From NCBI GenBank assembly GCA_028673005.1, contig CM054117.1, forward strand, positions 53,009,370 to 53,073,369: a stretch of 64,000 bases of DNA. Direction: 5' to 3'. Positions 1 through 9,693 of the stretch are shown one piece after another (position 1 is the stretch's first letter; each line of letters starts with the position of its first letter). The position numbers and the translations under genes are program-made. Source of the stretch: Tanypteryx hageni (Eukaryota > Arthropoda > Insecta > Odonata > Petaluridae). The notes under the pieces were generated by a model. It saw only the letters and a list, made by a program, of their open reading frames with translations. It was not told the DNA's origin and did not search any database.

Positions 1-123
1 AGGTAGAAAAATAATACTTGAATTACTTAATTTCTAATAACCTTTGCTTTGCTTTGTTTTCTGTATTATCTTAATGTTTCGGTTGTGTGTAGAAAGGCAC
101 GTGTAAACAGGCATATCGATCAA

Positions 124-213
124 ACAATATCCGATAAACCGGAATAGGCTCGGTCCAGAGGAATCCTACTGGATGGCTCTGGACCGAGCCTATTCCGGTT
201 AATCGGTTATTGT
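124..213. repeat. Near-perfect 36-bp inverted repeat (hairpin)
   Basis: Bases 124-159 and 178-213 are reverse complements with about 3 mismatches in 36. The 18-base spacer itself contains a small ATCC/GGAT stem. The whole forms one long hairpin of about 90 nt. It could be a tiny foldback element, a MITE remnant or a small-RNA precursor. The near-perfect pairing favours a recent foldback element over an ordinary animal pre-miRNA. No coding sequence is nearby. Confidence 0.8.
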
Positions 214-880
214 CTGATGTTGTGTGTGTACATGATTATGTGTGTGACCATACTCATACATGTATACAAATATAATTTCGGCTGTGGCCCTTAGAAAAAT
301 AAAGTTCCATGTTGTTCATCTCTTTTCCTAGCTTCTAATTTTCACCTCTCTTTATTAATGTTTTTGTTTCTTTCCCACTCTCGTATTCCTCCGCCACGCA
401 GTCCACTTTCCTTTTACCTAAATTCTCTCCTCGACGCCCTCATTTTATCATTTTCACGGCGTGCCCTATTCCTTCCCACACAAATATTTTCCAACAATCT
501 CTCTCTCTTCCCTCAGGATATTTAGTTCGCTTTTTCAACCTCTCTCGCACTCCCTCCATCGACTTCCTCCGATCGCATTCTTCATTTCCTTCATCCACGT
601 CTCCCTCATTCTGTCCCTTCATCTATCACGCGTAATCGTTCGCCCTCCACCCTTAACTCCCACTCTCCTCGCTGGATTTTTCGCCTTCCCTTTCCCAACT
701 CCCCGACAAAAAAAAACCATCGCCTACTTGTCTCCCCACTTAAAAGGCCTTCCTTCAAACTCCGTCCCATTCGTCCTTTTCCTTTAGGAGACGCCAAACC
801 TCTCTTACCACGTCCCTTACCCGCTCCCTCCTCCTCCGTCCCATCCTCTGTGATGTCCGCCATGGGGACACTCCCATCCT
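214..880. other. Non-coding, pyrimidine-rich from about 340
   Basis: No gene is recognised. From about 340 the + strand is dominated by C and T. This opens long frames on both strands whose translations are low-complexity and resemble no family. Confidence 0.6.
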
Positions 881-1900
881 TCTACCTCGAGGGGGGAGAT
901 AGGTGAGTAGGAGGGGGAGGGTGTGTGTGAGGATGAGGCGGTGGAAGGAGAAAGAGCCTTTTGAATGCGTGCCGGACGTGCTTCGGGTACGATTTTTGGA
1001 ATAACCGTGCGGAGAGGGTGAGAGAGAGAGAGGTGCGTGGGCGGAGGAGGAAGGCTCTCCCCCTTCCCCCAACCTATTCACCCCCTTCCTAAAGGCGTCC
1101 CCTTTTGTGCGAGACACTGGTGCGCGGTGGCGTAAGAAGGAGAGGGGAGGGAGGTTGGGGGTTCGAGTGCGGTGCTGCGAGAGGAGTGGAAGTAGAGGAT
1201 GCGGATTGCGTCGGATGAGACGGAGGAGTGGAGGGAGAGGGACGGAGTGGCAGAACGAAGGTGGGAGGAGAGAGGGGGGAGAAAAAGGAGGGAGAAGGGT
1301 GGAGAGGGAGGAGGTGAAAGAAGGAAGGAGATGGAGGAGTGAGGAATGGGAGATGGGCGGATGTGAGAGGAGGGAGATAGGGATAGGTAGAAGGAAGAGG
1401 TAGAAGGAAGAGGGATGAGGGATAGGGAGGAAGAAGAGAGATGAGAAGGAAGGAGGATGGGAAATCAAAAGAGAAAATAAAAGATGAGAGGTGCGGATGT
1501 GAGAAGAGGAAAGACGAGGAGGAGGGAGAAGAGTGAGGATGAAGGGAGGTGAGGAGGGAGGAGAGAAAATGAGAGAAGAGTGAGGATGAAGGGAGAAGAG
1601 TGAGGATGAAGGGAGGTGAGGAGGGAGGAGAGAAAATGAGAGAAGAGTGAGGATGAAGGGAGAAGAGTGAGGATGAAGGGAGGTGAGGAGGGAGGAGAGA
1701 AAATGAGAGAAGAGGGAGGATGAGGGGAAGGATAGAAGATGAAGGAAAGAGAGGAAACATTATTAGAAATGAGATAGGAGATGAGATAAGGAAGAGAAAC
1801 GAGAATGAAGCAGGGGAAAGAGGAAAACGGAGAGGAGAGTTGGAAGGAAGAGTTAAGAGAGAGAGGGAGAGAGATAAGAGATGTGGAGGAGGTGGTTGAT
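881..1900. repeat. About 1-kb polypurine tract
   Basis: The + strand is almost entirely A and G (GGAGGA, GAGAGA, GGATGA words), with short interruptions near 960-1200. The long minus-strand frames over it encode only Ser/Leu/Pro-rich low-complexity protein and are rejected as genes. A homopurine tract of this length could adopt triplex (H-DNA) structures; that is inference. Confidence 0.8.
1524..1713. repeat. 67-bp minisatellite, about 2.8 copies
   Basis: A 67-bp unit beginning GGGAGAAGAGTGAGGATGAA starts at 1524, 1591 and 1658 and breaks off at about 1713. The copies are identical by eye, so the duplication is recent or homogenised. It lies inside the polypurine tract. Confidence 0.88.
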
Positions 1901-3125
1901 GTGGTTGGTGAGTGAGCAAGAGTCGAGTGTGCGATGTTCCTTTCCCTTTTGCTTTAAATTTTCTTTTTGGGGCGAATGCCACGCTGCGTAGAAGTAGACG
2001 TAATGCAATGCGATGCCGCCGCCTTGTAATCGACGTTTTAAAAGCTTTGTTGTTTTCCTGCCGTGAAGACATAGGAGGCAATATCAGAGCTGCCAACTTG
2101 ACTGTTGCTTCATTTTTTATGGAGACGATTCCTCGTTCGTGTAGGGTTTTCTTTTTGGAGGTATCAACGAAAGTTTTGGAATAGTTTCGTTTTTTTTTTT
2201 ACTTTTATCTCGTCTGTAAACGTCCCGAAAATTTTAATGTCCTTTTGAGACATTTGTATCGCACTCCTGCGCAACTTGAGCATTTGCGTTGTTTCAATTG
2301 CCATAGAATATCAATACTATCAGATTTTAGTAGAATCATCAATCTTACTGTATTCTGGAGGCTTTAGATTTCTCCCTGTCACTGTAGATTTTAAATGTAC
2401 ATAATTCATGATTCCTTCATCAGATGAAATTAGTAATAATGTTGTTTGTTGGGCTGTTTACATCTATAGTTTATGAAAATATACCTATGAATCGCGATTA
2501 TTTTAATATTGCGAGGAAATCAACCAATGAACCGTCAGAATCATTATTACGCTACTTTTTCTTTTTGTACGTGTAACTAATTACACAGAGAATTATGAAG
2601 CTCGTCTTACGGCTGAAAAAATTCAAGGAGCACTTTAAAAAATACTTTTCTCAGGTAGCCACAACTTTAAGAATCTATTATCAGTGAACTCCACCGAATA
2701 CGGTTGCTATATAGCCGAAATGCTCATCTGTTTTTTATAACCTTTTTGTAGCTATTGGAGATACCTGGGACAAGTATTTTTTAAGCTCTTTTGACAAATA
2801 AGACTTATCTTCTACCGTGAATGAACTGTCTCTAACAGCCATAAAAATTGTGAAACAGTTTGTCGATTTAATTCAAGCCAAAAGTTGAGCTCGATGATCC
2901 TCTTTTAACCCCCATTTGCTTATAGGAAATTAGAGTATAGCAAAGAGCCCGAACTAAGGCTCTCGGGCCGTATCTGGCCCGCTCTTCATAATTTTCTTTT
3001 GGGCATGCAAATTAGTATATTAGCATGAAAATGGCTCTTTGAAATACACACACGATCCGACCAGTCTTTTTAAATGCTGCATTTGGCACGCATAGTAGTA
3101 GATAAAGCATCATGTTACGATTTGT
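1901..3125. other. Non-coding, no gene recognised
   Basis: The sequence is AT-rich with a poly-T run near 2191. Frames are short and unlike any known family. The only structure I see is the hairpin at 2635-2784. Confidence 0.5.
2635..2784. repeat. Imperfect hairpin repeat (copy A)
   Basis: Arms 2635-2657 and 2762-2784 are reverse complements with 2 mismatches in 23, each holding AAGTATTTTTTAA or its degenerate form. The right side of the hairpin resembles the right side of another hairpin at 10118-10212 (TTATATAACC ... GACAAGTATT), so both may belong to one old repeat family. Confidence 0.5.
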
Positions 3126-3530
3126 AGGCTGGTTTCCAAAGGAAACGTAGCCTTATGAAATGGTCCTGTCTGTGTTTGTGTCCCCCACTAACAACTTTTG
3201 CACGAATGGACCGAATGTCATGATACTTGGTATGAGGCTGGTGCTGCCAGGACCGACCTCCGGGCTATTTATTTTGCGAAGACTGAAGTTCCGGATTCGA
3301 TTCCAGGAACGTTTTTTCCCTATTTGTTTTACATAGGAAATCTCAGATCCATCGTGCAGAGATGTTTTGTTTAATACTTTAAAATATCTTAAAATTGGGA
3401 TATCGGAGTGAGGCTTGTATTGTTCTAAGGGAAAGAGAATGTAAATTCTAATTCTTATAACCGAATTTTGATAATTGATCGTATTTTCTTGAATTTCTAC
3501 TAAAACAGAGCGTTTTTGCGTTTTAAATCG
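3126..3530 (+). mobile_element. Dispersed repeat family R1, copy A
   Basis: This aligns by eye with 8447-8836 over nearly its whole length. Shared landmarks in order are: a 5' hairpin head (AGGCTGGTTTCC / GGAAACGTAGCCT, 3126-3153), a TGTCTGTGT stretch, an ACTTTTG...ATGGACCGA phrase, a tRNA B-box-like word (ATTCGATTCCAGGAAC), and a block containing ATCCATCGTGCAG. Orientation is arbitrary (head first). It is probably a non-autonomous, possibly tRNA-derived, retroelement. No ORF of note. Confidence 0.72.
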
Positions 3531-5384
3531 CATGTAATCAGATTTTAGCCAAGGAGACGATTATTACCGAACTCGGCTTAAACAGACGAATGAACAAATA
3601 GGTTATTTTCTTTTCCGCTCTACTATTCTTCAGCAATGGGCAGTCGATCTATACATATTAGCGTATAAACATTAACATTTATTAAATTCGTTTATTTAAA
3701 AACATGCATGCAAAATATAATGTCAGAAAGAGGATTTGACATTGCTTTTGGTATTTTAAACCTGATAATGCTCTCTTAATATTTTTCCAAATTTCATTAT
3801 CATTGATAAACTCTGAACTACAAGTATTATTTGTGGCATGAGAATTTCTTGGAATGACTAACACATACTGAAACATTTCCTGTCAATACAAGTAATTAGT
3901 CCTGGTTTTGGACTTCTTGTTTAGTAAATTATTGTGTCTAGCATCCTTAATCAGAGCTGAAAACGTCAAACGCCAAAAGCTATTTACCTCACTAAAGTAA
4001 TGGTCTGCAACTCAATTTTCTATTTTGTCTTACAATAATACGGTTGATGCCGATTGAGCCGTGTTCGGGAATAAACGAAGGATTAATGTTTACCTGTTAT
4101 CGTTTGTCATCTAGAAATTTTAAAGAACGTTTCCTCATGACGTAGCAAGTCTTAACTGATGATAAAGCCGGAATATAAATAGAAACGATTTTCTCGCCCC
4201 GAAGACAGCGCTTAGCGCATCTCTTGTCTCATCCAACAAAGTGACAGTTTCTTCTTAGGAAAAAAAAGGAACCCTGCGAGAGGGATGGAGGATGACGTCA
4301 AGTCTCGCCCGGAGTGCGTTTCATTATATTTTCCTCGTGGCGTCGGTGCAGAGTCAATGTTTGGGAATAAGTGAAGGTTGCTGGATGCGTCAATAGATCG
4401 CGGGCCATCGTTCCCCTCCCCGCGGCGCTCTGCAGTGTAATTTTCATGCGTTCGCTTCTAAAACTGAAGGCAGTGCTCGGGAATGTTTGGAGAGACGAAC
4501 GAAAATCGTCGATTTCGTCAAGAGTCGAGCGTTGAAGTGTCCGCTTTTGTTTTTATTATTTTTTTTGTTTTCCTTCTCTAACCGTGTCACGGAAATAACT
4601 CTCAGCCGTCGGCGTCTCGGCGTGCTGCGGAGATGCGTTCGCGTCCCGCGCGAAATTGTTAAGTCATCCACTCGCGTCGCGGTGCGGAATTCTCCCCGCC
4701 TCACTGCCGCCATGAATTTCCCCTTCCTTCCGCAAACATCCTGGTGGATGAAAATCTCTCGTTTTTTTTTAAACGTCTTCTCAAAAGCATAGTGCAGCCG
4801 AGAATTGTAAATGCACTTGTAGTTAATTTTCGGAATTAACGGATTTTTCAGGGGAGGGAAAGCAGTGTTTTCAAGATACTTGTTACGGGAAATATTGCTT
4901 ATCAAGCGATTTCTTCCTTTTCCTTATCTATAACTAGTGTAATTTTCCGTCAAAATAATGACTGAATTTTATTCTTTATTCATAAAAATCTGATGTGGCC
5001 ACCACATGGCTTTCTCCATATCTGTAGTATTTCCAAAACATCCAAATAGGTTACATAATAATAAATATTTTAAGAACCCGAGAAAAATTTAGACTTTACA
5101 AAGAACAGAAATAAACTCAAACCGTAGCCTTCTGATATTGGATATAGCCACAAAGCTCCAACAATTAAGAAAATAAAAAGGAGCGTTACTATGAGGTAAC
5201 TAAGCGTCAATTGTTAACAATAGTCGTCGGTAGGTGGCGTGGTGGTGGCAGCTATAAACAAGATATTTCTTAAACAATGCATTGTATGAAAAAATGTTTC
5301 AAACAAAGGATGTGGAAAATTAAATTTCCTACAACCTTTATTCTTAATATTTTTATATTTATTAAATAATAAAGCATATATTTC
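3531..5384. other. Non-coding; CG-richer patch 4190-4760
   Basis: No gene is recognised. Around 4190-4760 the sequence is visibly richer in CG dinucleotides and has overlapping frames on both strands (about 100 and 150 codons). Neither resembles a known protein. The patch could be regulatory or part of an unrecognised exon; I cannot tell. Confidence 0.4.
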
Positions 5385-5660
5385 AAAATAACGGATAAGT
5401 GACACGAGTAAACACCCACTTCCGTTTGACCGATTTTTACCAAAAACAAATAATTTCTTGTGACTTTCATCAAAATGTTAAATATAAAATTTCGCGTTCA
5501 CTTGATTAATAGTTTTTGAGTTAGAGCGCCCACAAAAAAGCTATCACATACACAGACATCACCGATAAAATGATCAAAACCTGTATTTCCGTTGAAATCT
5601 CGAAGTCGATTTTTTCAAGAAAAAATACTTTCCCCTATACTACGTATGGAGAAAGTAATA
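5385..5660 (-). repeat. Dispersed-repeat-like segment with terminal hairpin
   Basis: Read on the minus strand it starts with an inverted pair TACTTTCTCC / GGGGAAAGTA (5627-5657). It then has a GTCTGTGTATGTG stretch, a CTAACTCAAAAACTATTAATC phrase, and a CGGTCAAACGGAAG phrase. This is the same layout (hairpin, TCTG-rich stretch, then a phrase containing a GAACGGAT-like word) as families R1 and R5. I found no second full copy in the window. Confidence 0.4.
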
Positions 5661-8446
5661 ATGAAGTCTATCTCTGTTAGTTTGCTACATAATCTTTTTC
5701 ACTGACGCTCTAAACCCTGCATCTCTACCTCAATCCCTCCCTCTCCCGGCCTTTCTCCCTTTCTCTCTCTCACCCTCCCTCACTTCATCTCCCTCTCTCC
5801 TCCGCTACTCTGCCAACCCATCACTCTCCAACTTTTTCTCCGTCTTCCTCTTTGCCCCACCCGTCCTTTTCTAATTCTATCCCTCCATAAAAACCTTCCA
5901 CCCTATTTCTCTGCCCACATCTGCTGCCTCTTTCTCTACATCTGTACATATAGTCGTTTAGGTAAGCAGAGGAATCCATACTAAATGCCAGTCCCATTTG
6001 GATTACGCAATCTCGCGAAAATCCAGCAATGAAGATTGCCATGACGGCGAACGCTTTTTCTTAAAAAACAAGTTTTGGCGTTAAAATCAAATTTATGGGT
6101 CGATTCGACAAGCTCTCGGAAATTAACGGTTGAAAAATAAGTGGACATTATTTTAGGTGTTCTTTCGTTCAAGTCCGGAGGTAGTACGATTATTATGAGT
6201 AATTTTAAATTGGTAGCGAAAAATGCTTGAACGCTACGTTTCAGCTCTTCCTGTGTTATTCAATTGGAAAGAAAGAGAAGAAACACTCCTGGAATCGAAC
6301 TCGTGACTTCAAGGTAGCTGGAAAGAGGCGTAAAATAAAAAAATGGCGTTGCCTCGTAATTCCTGAAAGTTTCGTCGAAAGGGTTTTGAGTTCTAAGCGG
6401 TTTTCTTATTCTCCCATTTAAGTCCATGCATGGTTACGGAAACACATAAGTGCAAAAACCTTTCTATATTTATACAGAAAGAATAATTATGTTTATTTCA
6501 CAGACCCATCTGTTTTCAAATAATCGGGGTACCGCATTCTCCTGAGCATTCAAATTTCAGGCCAGGGTTCGCATTTTAACTGATTATTGATATCCGATGC
6601 AGTTGCCATGACACTGATGTGGATACCATAGACCAGTGTTCATAATTTTCCGCTGACGGTTCCTTTCTGAGCGAATACAATTCTGCGACACCTCTTTAGA
6701 GATTAATATTACTAATATATTTATTTAGTTAGAAGTACTATAAAAAATTATCTTCGGACAATTATGTCTCTTACCACACAATTACATAAGTCGGCATACA
6801 GAAATAAATTATTTAACCTGAAAATTGTCTACCTCTATGGAGTCACTTATATGTAATCAACATGCAACTGCTAATGGACCACGATGTTTTATACTGGTTA
6901 TGGCATAACATTACAAGCTTCTGGCAATATCGAATTGAGTGCAATGTTGCTCTTGATTTGCCTTCTGCGCTGTGTAAATTTTTATTAACAATAAGTATAA
7001 CGTGTTTTTTACGACCTGCTGGTTCCCCCTTGTCTACGCGCAATGGGTATCTAAGAGGTATGAATTATCTTTGTCAGTTTCAAACTTTTTAGGAAGAATG
7101 GTGACTTCCTAATGTTATTAGATGATCTTTCAGTTAGTACCATTTACAATAATCGCGTGTTTTATCGCGACCCAAAGATTGAGATATGTTTTCATACACT
7201 TAAATATATATATGGATAAGAACGTTTTAACTATACCCATAAGTTTAATGCTTTCAGTTGGCTAAACATCTCGCCATCAAACTAAATATCACTCATAAAT
7301 TATTTATTTTGCACTTCGAGGTTTGATAATCACCATCCGCGTGGATAAACATGGTCTCAGCGAAGTTTTCAGTTGTGCTTCGAATTTGCTTCCCCCGAGC
7401 GCCCTCAAGTAGCGAATGCGCGACATTATCCGAGTGACAAATGACTCGGAAAAAGACGAATGACGAAAATCATTAATGACCGAGTTGAATAACGCCGGTC
7501 CAGAGACGGGTCACGTAGGTGAGTCGTCGCATTTAATTAAACTCGGCTAAAGGCAGACACGTTCTTATTCTTTCCTTAATGACTTTTCCATTTTTTTGTC
7601 TCCTCTAAGTCGTTACCATGGTCTCGTGTCGAGACGTGACTCGCGCTGTTTGTGGGGGACGCGAGAGCAATTTATTCCAAGAGAAGCGTCTAAATTAAAC
7701 AATATCCCATAACGAATTAATCTTGCTATTGGCGTCGGATAGAATTTTCGAAAAGAAACACAAAAAAGGAGGTAATTAGTTAAGCTGATTGTCAAAATTG
7801 CTTTTACGATGGTCTGCTGAAAATGCCCTCTATATAATAGGATTATTTTGCACCAATTTAAATTTTCAATTAGTTTGCTTTATTACTGTTTTACACAGAG
7901 TGATTCGTATAAACAGTAAAACATGTTTGTCTCTAAAAGAAGGAAAAACTTTTCTTTTTTATCCTATTTTCAATATGGATCTCATTTGCGGATGTGTCAT
8001 TTGATTAAACTATACAACTTTATAATGAATTGGAAATTTTCCTGACGTTTTCTTGAATACATCTAGTAACTTAATAAAAATGCAGTGAAATAATCAAAGA
8101 GAAATTTTTCTTTTTTCAGAAAATGGTAAATTTGCAAAAACTTGAGTTTTTTAAAAATAATTGCTTCCCTTATTCGTTCGAGTGTTTTCTATTTACTTAC
8201 AACTTAATTCCCAAGGGTGTAATATTTTTAGCATAAATAGCTAACATGCTTCCACCTTCACTCTTCGCTAAATTTATCCTTATAACTCAAATGTTTTGCT
8301 CACAATTAGTTTCATTATTCATACAAACTCCTGTTAACATTTACTGAGAGAGCTCGTACAGGCATGGAGATGAATACACATATACATTTACGGTCAGGTA
8401 CTCTCGCTCGTACAAATGCGTCTATATAAACAGGCTCCGTCGTTTT
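5661..8446. other. Non-coding; pyrimidine tract and tRNA-like fragment
   Basis: A C/T tract occupies 5700-5835. On the minus strand at about 6266-6325 there is a tRNA 3'-half-like word (GAGTTCGATTCCAGGAG) preceded by TTGAAGTCAC, closely matching the B-box region of R1, so it is probably a decayed relative. 7330-7740 is described separately. The rest is AT-rich without recognisable genes. Confidence 0.45.
7330..7740. promoter_or_regulatory. CG-richer island with TAAT-type motifs
   Basis: This differs from its flanks by frequent CG dinucleotides and several homeodomain-type cores (CATTAATGACC, ATTTAATTAAACTCGG, CTTAATGACTT). It carries no repeat signature and no credible ORF. It may be a conserved regulatory element; this rests only on composition and motifs. 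Confidence 0.2.
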
Positions 8447-8836
8447 AACCTACTTTCCAGAATGTAAATAGGCTTATAGTTTTGTCATTGTGTCTGTCTG
8501 TCTGTACGTTTCCCTTAATAACTTTTGAACCAATAGATCGTTTTTCATGGAACTTGGAGGAAATCTCTTGCTACATGAGCCAAGCTTCCAAGGATAGTTT
8601 TTGTTGCGAAGATTGAAGTCCCGAGTTCGATTCCAGGAACTATCCTTCCCATTTGATTTACATGGGAAATCTCAAATCCATCGTGCAGGATAATTTTCTT
8701 TTGCATATTAAAATATCTTAGAATTGACAATTCTCTGAGGAAAGGAATGAAGATTCTAATTTTTACCGTAGAATTTTGCTTATCGATTGTATTTCTTCGA
8801 ATTTTGCATAAATACTGGCGATTTTGCAGTTTTTAT
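8447..8836 (+). mobile_element. Dispersed repeat family R1, copy B
   Basis: Second copy of R1 with the same order of landmarks: head hairpin (CCTACTTTCC / AAATAGG), TGTCTGTCTGTCTG, AACTTTTGAACCAATAGATCG, the tRNA-like GAGTTCGATTCCAGGAAC, ATCCATCGTGCAGG, then AAAATATCTTAGAATTG. It differs from copy A by many substitutions and small indels, so both are old. Confidence 0.72.
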
Positions 8837-9255
8837 CACTCATTACGAGAGTGCTGCCATATCAACAACTATTTTTGGACTCAGATTCGGTATAGTCTAA
8901 TACGTACACGCGTTATTTTTGCCGCGCAAATACGCGTGATCAATTTAATATTCCGTTCGAATGTATTTGTTGTATTTTATAACGGTAAATTATGAAATTT
9001 TGGATCACAAAGAGCAACATATCCGCGATGACTTCAAAGCTATTAAAGCCAATATAAGTATTAAATAAATGATTAAATGGAAAGTAGACATCATGAGTTC
9101 TGTTTGGATCATCTTTTTTAACTTTAAAGACAGGAAAACTCTTGATGATAAATAAATTAAACCTTGAAACCGTAAAGATAAAGGTATTAGAAAAACATTA
9201 CATTTATCGAATGATGCATTACCTTATAGCGGATCGGTAGGACTCGGACGAATTC
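8837..9255. other. Non-coding, no feature recognised
   Basis: AT-rich unique-looking sequence between R1 copy B and the hAT-type element. I see nothing in it. Confidence 0.5.
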
Positions 9256-9263
9256 ATTTAGTC

Positions 9264-9685
9264 CAAGGGTCGGCAATCTTTTCTGCATAGCGAGCCACAT
9301 TAGAAGTTGTGAATTATTCAGAGGGCCTCATTGGAAGTCATGGAAGCCTCGGCAGGCAGGATGAGTGATAAAATCAGAAGTTATCTGGAATTTCTGTGGT
9401 CTCATATATTCAAAAATTAAGGCTACATAATTAGAATTAGAATTTCACCAGAGAATGTTTTGAAACCATCATTTTAATTAAAATATATGCAATTACCCAT
9501 GCAAAATTTTTGCGATAATTTAACATTACAACTTCGTGGGCCGCATAAATCGCACTCGGGGATAGCGTGCCCGCCTCCCCCCTCCTCCCCCCTCACCCCT
9601 CCTCCCCCCTCCCCCCTTTCCCCTCCCTCCCTTCCCTCCCCCTCTTCTTCCCCCTCCTCCCCGAGCCGTAGGTTGCCGATCCTTG
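9264..9685. mobile_element. Non-autonomous hAT-type element (422 bp)
   Basis: Ends are CAAGGGTCGGCAATCTTTT at the left and the reverse complement of CAAGGATCGGCAACCTACGG at the right. Flanking 8-mers ATTTAGTC (9256-9263) and ATTTAGTG (9686-9693) match at 7 of 8 positions, as expected for the 8-bp duplication made by hAT transposases. Subterminal words such as GGGCCGCATAAATCG are typical of miniature hAT elements. There is no transposase. A C/T-rich tract at 9571-9660 lies inside. Confidence 0.82.
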
Positions 9686-9693
9686 ATTTAGTG

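Noticed and set aside
755..2096. Long minus-strand open frames of 237 and 335 codons
   Set aside because: They cover a homopurine tract and encode only Ser/Leu/Pro/Phe low-complexity sequence, including the 67-bp minisatellite.
3153..3533. 126-codon minus-strand frame
   Set aside because: Lies entirely within dispersed repeat R1 copy A and is not preserved in copy B.
4151..4180. CTGATGA word suggesting a second hammerhead core
   Set aside because: No stem II followed by GAAA at the right spacing.
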